DNA of 64,000 nucleotides, taken from positions 186,001 to 250,000 of the forward strand of contig JAFQRH010000019.1 of NCBI GenBank assembly GCA_017410165.1, read 5' to 3'. This DNA comes from Alistipes sp. Its GTDB lineage: Bacteria; Bacteroidota; Bacteroidia; Bacteroidales; Rikenellaceae. The position numbers and the translations under genes were made by a program. Numbering within the stretch: position 1 is the first letter of the stretch; the number at the start of each line of letters is the position of its first letter. The notes beneath the pieces were generated by a model. It was not told where the DNA came from, did not search any database, and saw only the letters and a program-made list of their open reading frames with translations. Of the stretch, positions 1 through 7,542 are shown piece after piece.

Positions 1-696
1 ACGGCGCGTAACTTTACGGTATGTTATAGCAGCAAATATATCTGTCCGCTGTGGGTTGCAGCACCACGCCACTCGATGTATGTCGGTGGCTCGGGTCGTA
101 ACGACTCGTATAAGGTCGATCCGAAGATTCCGAGCGGCGTGCAGTATAGCAGCAAGGATACGGGTGGCGGTTGCAATAAGGGCCATATGGTCGGCTCGGC
201 CGAGCGTACGTCGTCGGTGGCTACCAACAAGCAGGTATTCTACTACTCGAACATCGCTCCGCAGTACTCCGATACGTTTAATACGGGCGGTGGTGCGTGG
301 AACAACCTCGAAGACTACGTGGACGGTCTGGTCTGCTCCGATACGCTCTATACGGTCATTGGTTGCTACTTCGACTCGTTCTCGAAGAATGGTGCATCGG
401 CTTCGCCATCGAAGATATCGTTCGGTGGTCGTAGCAACGTGTCGTGCCCTACGATGTTCTACTACGCTCTGCTCCGCACCAAGAAGGGTAACACGGGCAA
501 ACGTGTTCAGGATTGTTCGGCAGACGAGTTGCAGTGCGTGGCATTTACCATCTGCCACAAGATGACAAAGGGTCACAAGCCGGCAGCCGGCGATATGATG
601 TCCATCAGCGACCTCGAAGCACTGACCGGTGTTAAGTATTTCCCGAATGTGCCGAATGCGCCGAAGGGGACGTTTACGGCGTCGGATTGGCTGTAA
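1..696 (+). CDS. DNA/RNA non-specific endonuclease, 5'-truncated by window edge
   Basis: The frame is open from base 1, so the N-terminus (signal peptide and any leading domains) lies outside; 231 residues are visible. The ββα-metal nuclease signature is present as NKGHMVGSAER (visible residues about 59-69), where His62 would be the general base; the usual form is DRGH, so the first two residues deviate. It is followed by FYYSNIAPQ and AWNNLED, the region that carries the metal-binding Asn in the NUC1/Endonuclease_NS family. Such proteins cut DNA and RNA without sequence preference and are usually secreted or surface-exposed in Bacteroidales. The stop TAA at 694-696 overlaps the left end of a repeated intergenic element. 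Family assignment is firm; localisation is inference. Confidence 0.85.
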   Translation, partial: TARNFTVCYSSKYICPLWVAAPRHSMYVGGSGRNDSYKVDPKIPSGVQYSSKDTGGGCNKGHMVGSAERTSSVATNKQVFYYSNIAPQYSDTFNTGGGAWNNLEDYVDGLVCSDTLYTVIGCYFDSFSKNGASASPSKISFGGRSNVSCPTMFYYALLRTKKGNTGKRVQDCSADELQCVAFTICHKMTKGHKPAAGDMMSISDLEALTGVKYFPNVPNAPKGTFTASDWL

Positions 697-810
697 AATT
701 GATTTTATGTGGTGTTTACGGCCGCTACCCCGCTTGTCGGCAAAGGGTAGTACGCGCAGTACAACCCTTCGCCTCCAATCAGGGCGAGCGTTGTAAACCC
801 TCGCCTAAAA
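697..810. repeat. Intergenic repeat element, copy A (right arm lost)
   Basis: About 114 bp nearly identical to 18187-18300, with only a few differences in the core. The core contains several short inverted repeats, for example AGGGTAGTAC facing GTACAACCCT, and CGCC facing GGGCG. Copy A retains the left terminal arm (TAAAATTGATTTTA at 694-707), which overlaps the stop codon of the upstream nuclease gene, but the matching right arm seen in copy B is replaced by other sequence after position 810. Confidence 0.85.
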
Positions 811-815
811 AGATA

Positions 816-855
816 GGGTCGATTAAGGTCAAGTAGGGTCAAGTAAGGTCAGGTA
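816..855. repeat. Imperfect 10-bp tandem repeat (4 units)
   Basis: Four consecutive decamers: GGGTCGATTA, AGGTCAAGTA, GGGTCAAGTA, AGGTCAGGTA. They begin right where copy A of the intergenic repeat loses its right arm. Non-coding; no function is apparent. Confidence 0.6.
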
Positions 856-876
856 GCGTGCGCGCTTGCAGTTAAT

Positions 877-914
877 AAAAAACGGCATCCCCAAAAGGAG
901 ATGCCGTTTTTTTG
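877..914 (+). terminator. Rho-independent terminator
   Basis: The stem AAAAAACGGCAT (877-888) pairs with 901-912 around a small loop and is followed by a T run. It probably ends the nuclease transcript and may act in both directions, because the stem carries A on one side and T on the other. It also sits just past the stop of the small minus-strand ORF at 915-1088. Confidence 0.8.
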
Positions 915-1088
915 TTATTTACGTTTTAGGTTATTTATTATTGATGCTATTAATGCAAAAAAACATAAAATTATTACGTAGGTTATTTCTTGATCCTTCT
1001 CTATAATATTTGCAAATCGAAGAATACAAACAATTATGCTTAAAATGCAAACTAAATAGTAAAATACTCTCCAAAAATATTTTTTCAT
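915..1088 (-). CDS. Small two-helix membrane protein, AT-rich ORF (57 aa)
   Basis: A 57-codon ATG-to-TAA frame starting MKKYFWRVFYYLVC and ending INNLKRK. Two hydrophobic segments (about residues 8-24 and 37-51) are separated by the charged stretch IIEKDQE, a helical-hairpin topology with Lys/Arg at both ends. An in-frame TAA lies two codons upstream, so the start is fixed, and TATAAT lies close upstream on the minus strand. Base composition is far more AT-rich than neighbouring genes, either because the frame is chance sequence in an AT-rich spacer or because it is foreign. The regular pattern of hydrophobic and charged residues favours a real gene. No family is recognised. Confidence 0.42.
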   Translation of the reverse strand: MKKYFWRVFYYLVCILSIIVCILRFANIIEKDQEITYVIILCFFALIASIINNLKRK

Positions 1089-1134
1089 AAATTATATTAT
1101 AGCCGGATAATTCAGGTCTAAAATCATTGTATCG

Positions 1135-1719
1135 CTATTTGCCAAACTCGAAACCGAGATAAGCATTCTCGTACTGTTTGAGTAGCGAAGTGACGCTGTT
1201 CAGGGCCGAAACCTTCGAGCCGAGATTTACGACAAACTTCGTGAACTTCTCGATCGAGAATACGAGTTGCAACTGCTGACCACTGATGTAGGCGTAGCCG
1301 TTGATGGTGCCGATTTTGCCAATCGTGAGCTTTACGACGTGGGTCGAAGGGTCGAACGTGTAGGTGCCACTGATGCTCTTGCCCTTGACCGGCATCGAGA
1401 ATGTGCCGTCGCTGTTGAATGTAATCGAGCAGAAACCCTGCTTTACGCCAATCTTCTCGAACGTGCTCTGCATCTTTTTGCCGAGTGTTGCGCCGAGAGC
1501 CGAGCCACTCAGGTCGGCAAGCGTATTGTCGCCTCCGAGACGTACGGCAGGGGCGGTGTACGACCACGTGCCATTAATTGCTACGGCGGTCAGTTTGCCA
1601 CCGGTTGCCTTATCAACTGCTTCGGTTGCCACCTTCTTCAAGGTGCTGAGCCAATCTTGTGCCTCTGCTTGTGCCGAGATTGCCACAACGGCTACAATCA
1701 TAATCAGAATCTTCTTCAT
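1135..1719 (-). CDS. DUF4923 family secreted protein
   Basis: A 194-aa protein with an N-terminal signal peptide (MKKILIMIVAVVAISAQAEA, then QDW). The rest matches the Bacteroidales DUF4923 pattern: a short amphipathic helix, then a lipocalin-like set of β-strands including the INGTWSYTAPAVRL strand and a central stretch with FCSITFNSDGTFSMPVKGKS. Function is unknown; members are exported and may bind small ligands. It is transcribed divergently from the AsmA-like gene, and a -7 motif lies 39 bp before the start. It is single-gene, with no obvious operon partner besides the tiny ORF downstream. Confidence 0.75.
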   Translation of the reverse strand: MKKILIMIVAVVAISAQAEAQDWLSTLKKVATEAVDKATGGKLTAVAINGTWSYTAPAVRLGGDNTLADLSGSALGATLGKKMQSTFEKIGVKQGFCSITFNSDGTFSMPVKGKSISGTYTFDPSTHVVKLTIGKIGTINGYAYISGQQLQLVFSIEKFTKFVVNLGSKVSALNSVTSLLKQYENAYLGFEFGK

Positions 1720-1757
1720 ATTAAGTTTTTTTATTGGTTATTTTGCTTTGCGTTATG

Positions 1758-1765
1758 CAAATATA
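1758..1765 (-). promoter_or_regulatory. -7 element for the DUF4923 gene
   Basis: TATATTTG on the minus strand matches the Bacteroidetes TAnnTTTG element. No clear TTTG is seen at the -33 distance. Confidence 0.5.
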
Positions 1766-1821
1766 GCGAAAAAAGTGGGTGATATTGCATTTTTGGGAAA
1801 TTATTTCCGAAAAAATATTTG

Positions 1822-1829
1822 TACCTTTG
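1822..1829 (+). promoter_or_regulatory. -7 element for the AsmA-like gene
   Basis: TACCTTTG, 34 bp before the ATG at 1864, matches TAnnTTTG. The expected -33 TTTG is not at the canonical spacing. Confidence 0.5.
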
Positions 1830-1863
1830 AGATGTTGAAAGTGCAAAAAAAAGAGATATTGAT

Positions 1864-4548
1864 ATGAAAAAATTTCTGAAAATTTCGGGCATTATACTCG
1901 CTGTGATAGTGGCCGTAATGGTTGTAGTTCCGATGGTGTTGAGTGGCAAAATCGGAGAAATCGTCAAGCGCGAAGCCAACGCGATGCTCAATGCGAAGGT
2001 CGAGTTTTCGTCGCTCGACGTCTCGCTCTTCCGTCGCTTCCCGAGCGTATCGGTGTCGCTCAACGACCTCTCGGTCGTGGGTGTCGAGCGTTTCGAGGGC
2101 GAAAAGTTGGTCGCTGCCGAGCGAATCGACGTGGCGGTCAATCTGCTGTCGCTCTTCGGCGATAGTTTTACAATCAGCAAGGTGTGGCTCGAGCGTCCGC
2201 AGATAAATGCCATCGTAACGGAGGATGGTGCGGTGAATTGGGACATTGTAAAGCCGTCCGACGAGCCGCAATCGGCAGAGGAGAGCCCCGCAGAGGAGCC
2301 AACAGCGGTTGCAGAGGAGGAATCATCGTCGATGCACCTCTCGATTCGCAGCGTGCGCATCATCGAGGGTGCGCTGTCGTATCGCGACCTTAAAGAGCGT
2401 GTCGAGTTCCGTGTCGCGCCTCTCTCGATAGCCCTTTCGGGCGACCTTTCGGCCGAGCAGACCCTGCTGCGCACCGACCTTTCGGCGGGCGGTATCACAT
2501 TCGTAAGTGGCGACTCCTCCTTTGCTTCGGGCTTGGAGGCGGCTCTGCAAGCGGACATCGCAGCCGACCTGAAACATAATCGCTATACGCTTACCGATAG
2601 TCGCCTGACGGTGAACAGCGTCGGCGCACTCGTGAACGGTTGGGTGCAGATGGAGGGCGACGACCTGCTGACCGACATCACGCTCGACTGCTCGAATAAC
2701 GATTTTCGTAACATACTCTCGCTTGTGCCGGCATTCTATACCAAGGATTTCAAGCGTTTGACCGCTTCGGGTAACGTCTCGCTGACGGCAGCCGTGAAGG
2801 GTCGCCTGACGGCCGATACTTATCCGGCATTCGACGTGGTGCTCACGGTGGCCGATGGTGCGTTCCAATATGCCGACCTGCCGAAGGGCGTGACAGGCAT
2901 CGTGCTTGATATGGCTGTGCGTAATGCGGGTGGCTCGCTCGATGCTACGACACTCAAAGTGTCGCGTTTCGGCGCATCGTTTGCCGGCCAATCATTCTCG
3001 GCAACACTCTCGGCGGCTACGCCGATTAGCGACCTTGCATTCTCGGCAACGGCTGTCGGTAAGATTGATTTGGGCGCAATCAAAGATATATACCCGTTGG
3101 GCGACGAGCTCTCGCTCTCGGGTCTGATTACGGCGGACGTCGCTGCATCGGGCAAAATGTCGCAAATAGAGGCGCAACGCTTCGATGAGATGCAAACGTC
3201 GGGTCGCCTCTCAATCGAGGGCTGCAATCTCTCGTATAAGTCGCTGCCGACAATCCGCTTGGAGCGTGCCGTGGCAACCGTATCACCATCGAAGGCAACG
3301 CTCTCGGCTTTCGACGTGAAGGTGGGCGCAAGCGATCTGGCAGCAACCGGCTCGCTAACCAACTATTGGGGCTATCTGTTGCACGATACGACTCTGACGG
3401 GTCGCCTCTCGGTGCGCTCGACGCTGCTCGACGCAAACGAACTGCTCGCGGGACTTGCATCGGATGAGGAGCCAAAGCAGGTGTCGAACCAGGAGTCGAA
3501 TGAGGAGCAATCTGTGCCAACCGACGCATCCGAACAGAGTGGCTCGGCGGTGGTTGAGGTGCCGAAAAATCTCGCGCTTACGTTCGACTGTTCGCTGGAT
3601 AAGGTGCTCTACGAGAAGATGGTCATCGAGTCGGTGAAGGGTGCTGCATCGATGCGCGACGGTGTGCTGTCGCTCGACAATCTCGGGATGAATATCTTCC
3701 GAGGTAAGGCAACAGCCTCGGCGCGATACTCGACGGCAAACGTGTCGGCTCCGGAGGTGTCGCTCGATGCTCGATTTTCCGAAGCATCGTTCAAAACGAC
3801 CTTCGACCAATTGGAGATGATGCAGAGCATCGCACCGATTTTCGAGAAGATTGAGGGTACGTACACGATGTCGCTCACCGCAGCGATGACGCTCGACGAG
3901 CAGATGTCGCCCGTCTTGAAGAGTGTCAATGGTAAGGGTCAGATTCGTTCGGGCAACTTTCGCCTCTCGAATGTGAAGGTGCTGGATGTCTTGGCAAAGA
4001 CGCTCAACAACGCAACGCTCAACTCGTTCCAGACCACCGAGCCGACGATAATCAGTTTTACCATCCGCGACGGTAATGTCGTAACCAAGCCGTTTGATGT
4101 GAAGATTGCCGGCACGACACTCACCTTGTCGGGCCTTACGGGTTTAGACCAGAGTATCGACTACTCGGTTGGTGTGAAGTTGAAGAGTGGTGTGGAACTT
4201 GCCGGCAAGATTGGCGGCACATTCTCCTCGCCGAAGGTGACACTCGACGCTGCAAAGACCATCGAATCGGCATTGAGCAGTGTCGGCGTGACGAAGCAGA
4301 GCGTGGGTGAGGATTTGCAAAAGAGGGCCGATGCGTTGATTGCGGAGGCCGAGAAGGCGGGCAAGAAACTTGTCGATGCAGCGCAGACGGAGTGCGATAA
4401 ACTCGTCGAGAAGGCGGCGAATCCGATAGCGAAGATTGCTGCACAGGCGGCGGGCAAGAAACTTGTCGAGGCGGCAGAGAAGCAGTCGGCAAAACTCGTT
4501 GAGGAGGCACGCAAGAAGGCCGACGAGTTGCTGAAAAAGGGCGAGTAG
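1864..4548 (+). CDS. AsmA-like envelope protein
   Basis: An 894-aa protein with one N-terminal membrane helix (about 6-27) and then an AsmA-type N-terminal domain (LNAKVEFSSLDVSLFRRFPS, followed by ERPQINAIVTEDGAVNWD). The body is a long periplasmic β-rich region and an AsmA C-terminal segment (about 640-800) typical of bridge-like proteins implicated in phospholipid transport and outer-membrane homeostasis. The last 90 residues form an unusual Lys/Ala/Glu-rich amphipathic tail with repeats of KKLVxAA, predicted helical or coiled coil. Two low-complexity Ser/Glu/Pro inserts occur near residues 133-155 and 530-560. It is monocistronic, with a strong terminator downstream. The family call is secure; the exact transport role is inference. 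Confidence 0.85.
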   Translation: MKKFLKISGIILAVIVAVMVVVPMVLSGKIGEIVKREANAMLNAKVEFSSLDVSLFRRFPSVSVSLNDLSVVGVERFEGEKLVAAERIDVAVNLLSLFGDSFTISKVWLERPQINAIVTEDGAVNWDIVKPSDEPQSAEESPAEEPTAVAEEESSSMHLSIRSVRIIEGALSYRDLKERVEFRVAPLSIALSGDLSAEQTLLRTDLSAGGITFVSGDSSFASGLEAALQADIAADLKHNRYTLTDSRLTVNSVGALVNGWVQMEGDDLLTDITLDCSNNDFRNILSLVPAFYTKDFKRLTASGNVSLTAAVKGRLTADTYPAFDVVLTVADGAFQYADLPKGVTGIVLDMAVRNAGGSLDATTLKVSRFGASFAGQSFSATLSAATPISDLAFSATAVGKIDLGAIKDIYPLGDELSLSGLITADVAASGKMSQIEAQRFDEMQTSGRLSIEGCNLSYKSLPTIRLERAVATVSPSKATLSAFDVKVGASDLAATGSLTNYWGYLLHDTTLTGRLSVRSTLLDANELLAGLASDEEPKQVSNQESNEEQSVPTDASEQSGSAVVEVPKNLALTFDCSLDKVLYEKMVIESVKGAASMRDGVLSLDNLGMNIFRGKATASARYSTANVSAPEVSLDARFSEASFKTTFDQLEMMQSIAPIFEKIEGTYTMSLTAAMTLDEQMSPVLKSVNGKGQIRSGNFRLSNVKVLDVLAKTLNNATLNSFQTTEPTIISFTIRDGNVVTKPFDVKIAGTTLTLSGLTGLDQSIDYSVGVKLKSGVELAGKIGGTFSSPKVTLDAAKTIESALSSVGVTKQSVGEDLQKRADALIAEAEKAGKKLVDAAQTECDKLVEKAANPIAKIAAQAAGKKLVEAAEKQSAKLVEEARKKADELLKKGE

Positions 4549-4605
4549 GGTAGTGCGATAAGCGTGTAGGCGCACAGAAATTTCAATACCCCCCACATAA
4601 AGAAA

Positions 4606-4646
4606 ATACACTGTTTGGATGTGATGCCAAACAGTGTATCTTTTTT
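4606..4646. terminator. Bidirectional terminator between AsmA-like gene and rnfA
   Basis: A 13-bp perfect stem, ATACACTGTTTGG (4606-4618) with 4627-4639, an 8-nt loop, then CTTTTTT. The genes converge here, so it probably serves both strands. A C9 run follows at 4675-4683, just before rnfA ends. Confidence 0.85.
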
Positions 4647-4691
4647 CGCGGGTTGCCGTGGCTGCCACCTGCCACCCCCCCCCTCATTGCG

Positions 4692-5264
4692 TTATACCAA
4701 GCCGCTGAAACCCATAAATGCCATTGCGAGCAGCGACGCGGTGATAAGAGCGATAGGTACACCCTCGAATGCCTTTGGTACCTCCTCGAACTCCAAACGC
4801 TCGCGCAGACCGGCGAAGATTACCAACGCCAGCGCAAAGCCGAGTGCAGTCGAAACGCTGTACAACAGACCCTCCAAGAGCGAATACTCTTTCTGAATCA
4901 TCAGAATTGCAACTCCCAACACAGCGCAGTTGGTCGTAATGAGCGGCAAGAAGATACCGAGTGCCTGATAGAGCGACGGCGAGACCTTTTTCAGAACAAT
5001 CTCGACCATCTGCACCAGCGCAGCGATGACCAGAATAAACACGATGGTCTGCATATATTCGATGCCGAGTGGCGCGAGGATATACTCCTGAATGAGCCAT
5101 ACGACAATCGACGAGAGAGCCATCACGAACGTCACGGCAGCACCCATACCCATCGAGGTCTCGACCTTCGACGATACGCCGAGGAATGGGCAGATGCCGA
5201 GGAATTGTGCGAGTACGACGTTATTGACGAATATCGCACCTATGATAATTGCAAAATACTCCAT
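4692..5264 (-). CDS. rnfA: Ion-translocating oxidoreductase subunit RnfA
   Basis: A 190-aa integral membrane protein with six hydrophobic segments, close to the family length of about 192. The hallmark N-terminus NNVVLAQFLGICPFLGVS and the later TTNCAVLGV both carry the conserved Cys residues that hold the membrane-embedded iron-sulfur centre shared by RnfA and RnfE. It is the last gene of the rnfBCDGEA cluster, four bases after rnfE. Rnf couples electron transfer between ferredoxin and NAD+ to Na+ or H+ movement across the inner membrane. Confidence 0.95.
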   Translation of the reverse strand: MEYFAIIIGAIFVNNVVLAQFLGICPFLGVSSKVETSMGMGAAVTFVMALSSIVVWLIQEYILAPLGIEYMQTIVFILVIAALVQMVEIVLKKVSPSLYQALGIFLPLITTNCAVLGVAILMIQKEYSLLEGLLYSVSTALGFALALVIFAGLRERLEFEEVPKAFEGVPIALITASLLAMAFMGFSGLV

Positions 5265-5268
5265 ACGT

Positions 5269-5904
5269 TTACTTCTTCAAGAATTTGTTGAACAATACCA
5301 TCAGGAAACCCAGCACAAGGAAACCGCCCGGAGCCAAAACGAACACCAGTGGCATATAGTCGCCAATGCCGAGCGAGTAGCCGAAGATTGCACCACTGCC
5401 CAATACCTCACGCACAGCACCAATTACGGTGAGCGAGAGCGTAAAGCCCAAGCCGATACCCACGCCGTCGAGAGCCGAATCAAACACGCCGTTCTTCGAG
5501 GCGAATGCCTCGGCGCGACCGAGGATGATACAGTTTACCACAATCAGCGGAATGAATACGCCGAGAGCCGCGTAGAGCGACGGAACGTATGCCTGCATAA
5601 GCATCTGGATAACGGTCACGAACGATGCGATAACGACGATGAATGCCGGAATGCGCACCTTGTCGGGAATCACGTTCTTGATGAGCGAAATCACGATGTT
5701 CGACATAATGAGCACCGCCATCGTCGCAACACCCATACCCAAACCGTTTGTCGCGTTGGTCGTAGTACCGAGCGTCGGACACATACCGAGCACCAGCACA
5801 AACGTAGGGTTCTCTTTGATGACACCCTTCCACGCGAGCAACAACTTCTCGCGGAGCACCGAACGCTTTGGCTCCGCCTGCTGAACATTTACACTATTTT
5901 CCAT
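5269..5904 (-). CDS. rnfE: Ion-translocating oxidoreductase subunit RnfE
   Basis: A 211-aa polytopic protein paralogous to RnfA, with the corresponding Cys motifs in LVLGMCPTLGTTTNA and VVNCIILGR. A short cytoplasmic N-terminal helix precedes the first membrane segment. Its start overlaps the 3' end of rnfG by 11 bases and is preceded by a strong AGGAGAG ribosome site, which suggests translational coupling. Together with RnfA it forms the central antiparallel pair through which electrons cross the membrane. Confidence 0.95.
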   Translation of the reverse strand: MENSVNVQQAEPKRSVLREKLLLAWKGVIKENPTFVLVLGMCPTLGTTTNATNGLGMGVATMAVLIMSNIVISLIKNVIPDKVRIPAFIVVIASFVTVIQMLMQAYVPSLYAALGVFIPLIVVNCIILGRAEAFASKNGVFDSALDGVGIGLGFTLSLTVIGAVREVLGSGAIFGYSLGIGDYMPLVFVLAPGGFLVLGFLMVLFNKFLKK

Positions 5905-6520
5905 CCTCTCCTCCTTTCGTTGTTTGTTGCGATGCGCCCGTCACGGCCTGTGCCTCCGACTGTGCACCACTTGCCACCTTGAATGCCTCGTATGCACGAG
6001 CAACCGCCTCGGCATAGGCACGCGAAGAGATGGTCGCTGCGGTCAGCGCATCCACATCGCCGCCATCCTTGCGAACGCTCATCTTCACGTCGGCAGCCAT
6101 CTTATCCTTGAAACTTGCGAGCAGCGGGTTGCCCTCGTCGCACATCTTCGTACCGAGTCCCGGTGTTTCGGTCTGTTCGAGTACGTTGATGTTGAGGATT
6201 CGTCCCTCCGCATCGAAGCCGACCATCAGGCGTACCACGCCGCCAAAGCCGTTCTTCGAGATGCTCTCCACCGCAAAGCCGACCGTCTGCTCGCCGGCGA
6301 TTGCCTTGTTGATTGTCAGTTGCAGACCATCGGCCTCCGTTGTCCACGACTCCGTGCGGTCGAAAGCCGGAAGGACCGCTTCGAGTGCCTCACTCGTAGC
6401 GCGTGCCTTTGCCTCGGCAATCTTCTCCTCGGTAATCATATTCACAACGCCGACACACGCAGCCGAGATGAGTGTGATGAGTCCAAGCACCACAACCATA
6501 TTTTTCAATGAACTTTTCAT
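5894..6520 (-). CDS. rnfG: Ion-translocating oxidoreductase subunit RnfG
   Basis: 208 aa from the ATG at 6520, chosen because GGAAGGAGG lies eight bases before it and the hydrophobic anchor (MVVVLGLITLISAACVGVV) starts at once; a longer upstream frame is open but lacks this. The domain is a periplasmic FMN-binding fold. The flavinylation site, normally (S/T)GAT, reads TAAT within DALTAATISS, so the Gly is Ala although the flavin-accepting Thr is kept. The C-terminus is a Ser/Gln/Gly-rich tail. It lies between rnfD and rnfE. In the complex this subunit carries covalent FMN and passes electrons on the outer side of the membrane. Confidence 0.92.
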   Translation of the reverse strand: MKSSLKNMVVVLGLITLISAACVGVVNMITEEKIAEAKARATSEALEAVLPAFDRTESWTTEADGLQLTINKAIAGEQTVGFAVESISKNGFGGVVRLMVGFDAEGRILNINVLEQTETPGLGTKMCDEGNPLLASFKDKMAADVKMSVRKDGGDVDALTAATISSRAYAEAVARAYEAFKVASGAQSEAQAVTGASQQTTKGGEDGK

Positions 6521-6536
6521 CGTCAGTGCCTCCTTC

Positions 6537-7508
6537 CTATCGTGCGCCGAAACGCTTTGGTTTGACATACTTGTTGATGAGTGGCACCATCGCGTTCATA
6601 ATCAGGATGGCGAACGACATACCCTCCGGATATGCGCCCCACAGACGGATGCACATCGTGATTGCACCGATACCTACGCCGTAGATAACCATACCCTTCG
6701 TGGTCATAGGCGAGGTTACGTAGTCGGTAGCCATAAATATCGAGCCGAGCAGAGCACCACCGGCGAGCAGATGGAACGCAGGGAAGTAGAGCGTTGTCAT
6801 TCCGCCTCCGAGCGCGCAGAGTGCGTAGATTGCACCGAACAGAGCCATCGTGCCGAGCGTTGCTACCGGAATATGCCACGTAATCACGCGACGCACGAGC
6901 AGATAGACGAAGCCGAGCAACAGAGCCAACGCCGAAACCTCACCGAACGAGCCACCGATTGTGCCGGTGAACATTTCGAGCAGGTTGTCGCCGGCGAATG
7001 TAACCATCTGTGCCTTTGCTGCTGCGAGTGGCGTAGCACCCGAGAAGGCGTCGGCTGCACCCTCGATTTGCGGAGCAGGGAACGAGGTCATCTGTGCCGG
7101 ATAGGCGATAAGCAGGAATACGCGGGCTGCGAGTGCCGGATTGAACGGGTTTTTGCCCAGACCACCGAACGGCATCTTTGCAATGCCGATTGCCACAATG
7201 GCACCGATTACGACAATCCACAGCGGAATGTTTGCCGGCAAGTTCATTGCCAACAACAGACCCGTAACGACTGCCGAGAGATTATTGATGGTGAGCGGAC
7301 CCTTGAAGAGGAACTTCTGCACCAAGAATTCGAGCAGTACGCAACTTGCAATCGACACGGCGGTCACTGCAAGCACGTTCCAGCCGAATACCCGAACCGA
7401 GACTGCCAATGCCGGCAGCAGCGCAATCACGACGTCGGCCATCAGACGCGAAGTCGATAGCGAGCCGTGCACGTGCGGTGCGGGTGCTACTAAAAATTTG
7501 TTAGCCAT
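6537..7508 (-). CDS. rnfD: Ion-translocating oxidoreductase subunit RnfD
   Basis: 323 aa, at least eight membrane segments. The flavin-binding Thr is in DAFSGATPLAAAK (about residue 160), exactly the canonical SGAT, in contrast to the altered site of RnfG. The N-terminal APHVHGSLSTSRLMADV is a typical RnfD start. It ends 16 bases before rnfG and begins 34 bases after rnfC. It is related to NqrB and forms part of the ion-conducting membrane core. Confidence 0.95.
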   Translation of the reverse strand: MANKFLVAPAPHVHGSLSTSRLMADVVIALLPALAVSVRVFGWNVLAVTAVSIASCVLLEFLVQKFLFKGPLTINNLSAVVTGLLLAMNLPANIPLWIVVIGAIVAIGIAKMPFGGLGKNPFNPALAARVFLLIAYPAQMTSFPAPQIEGAADAFSGATPLAAAKAQMVTFAGDNLLEMFTGTIGGSFGEVSALALLLGFVYLLVRRVITWHIPVATLGTMALFGAIYALCALGGGMTTLYFPAFHLLAGGALLGSIFMATDYVTSPMTTKGMVIYGVGIGAITMCIRLWGAYPEGMSFAILIMNAMVPLINKYVKPKRFGAR

Positions 7509-7542
7509 ATTCTTTCTGTTTTTTTGTTTTTCTTACCTCTGA

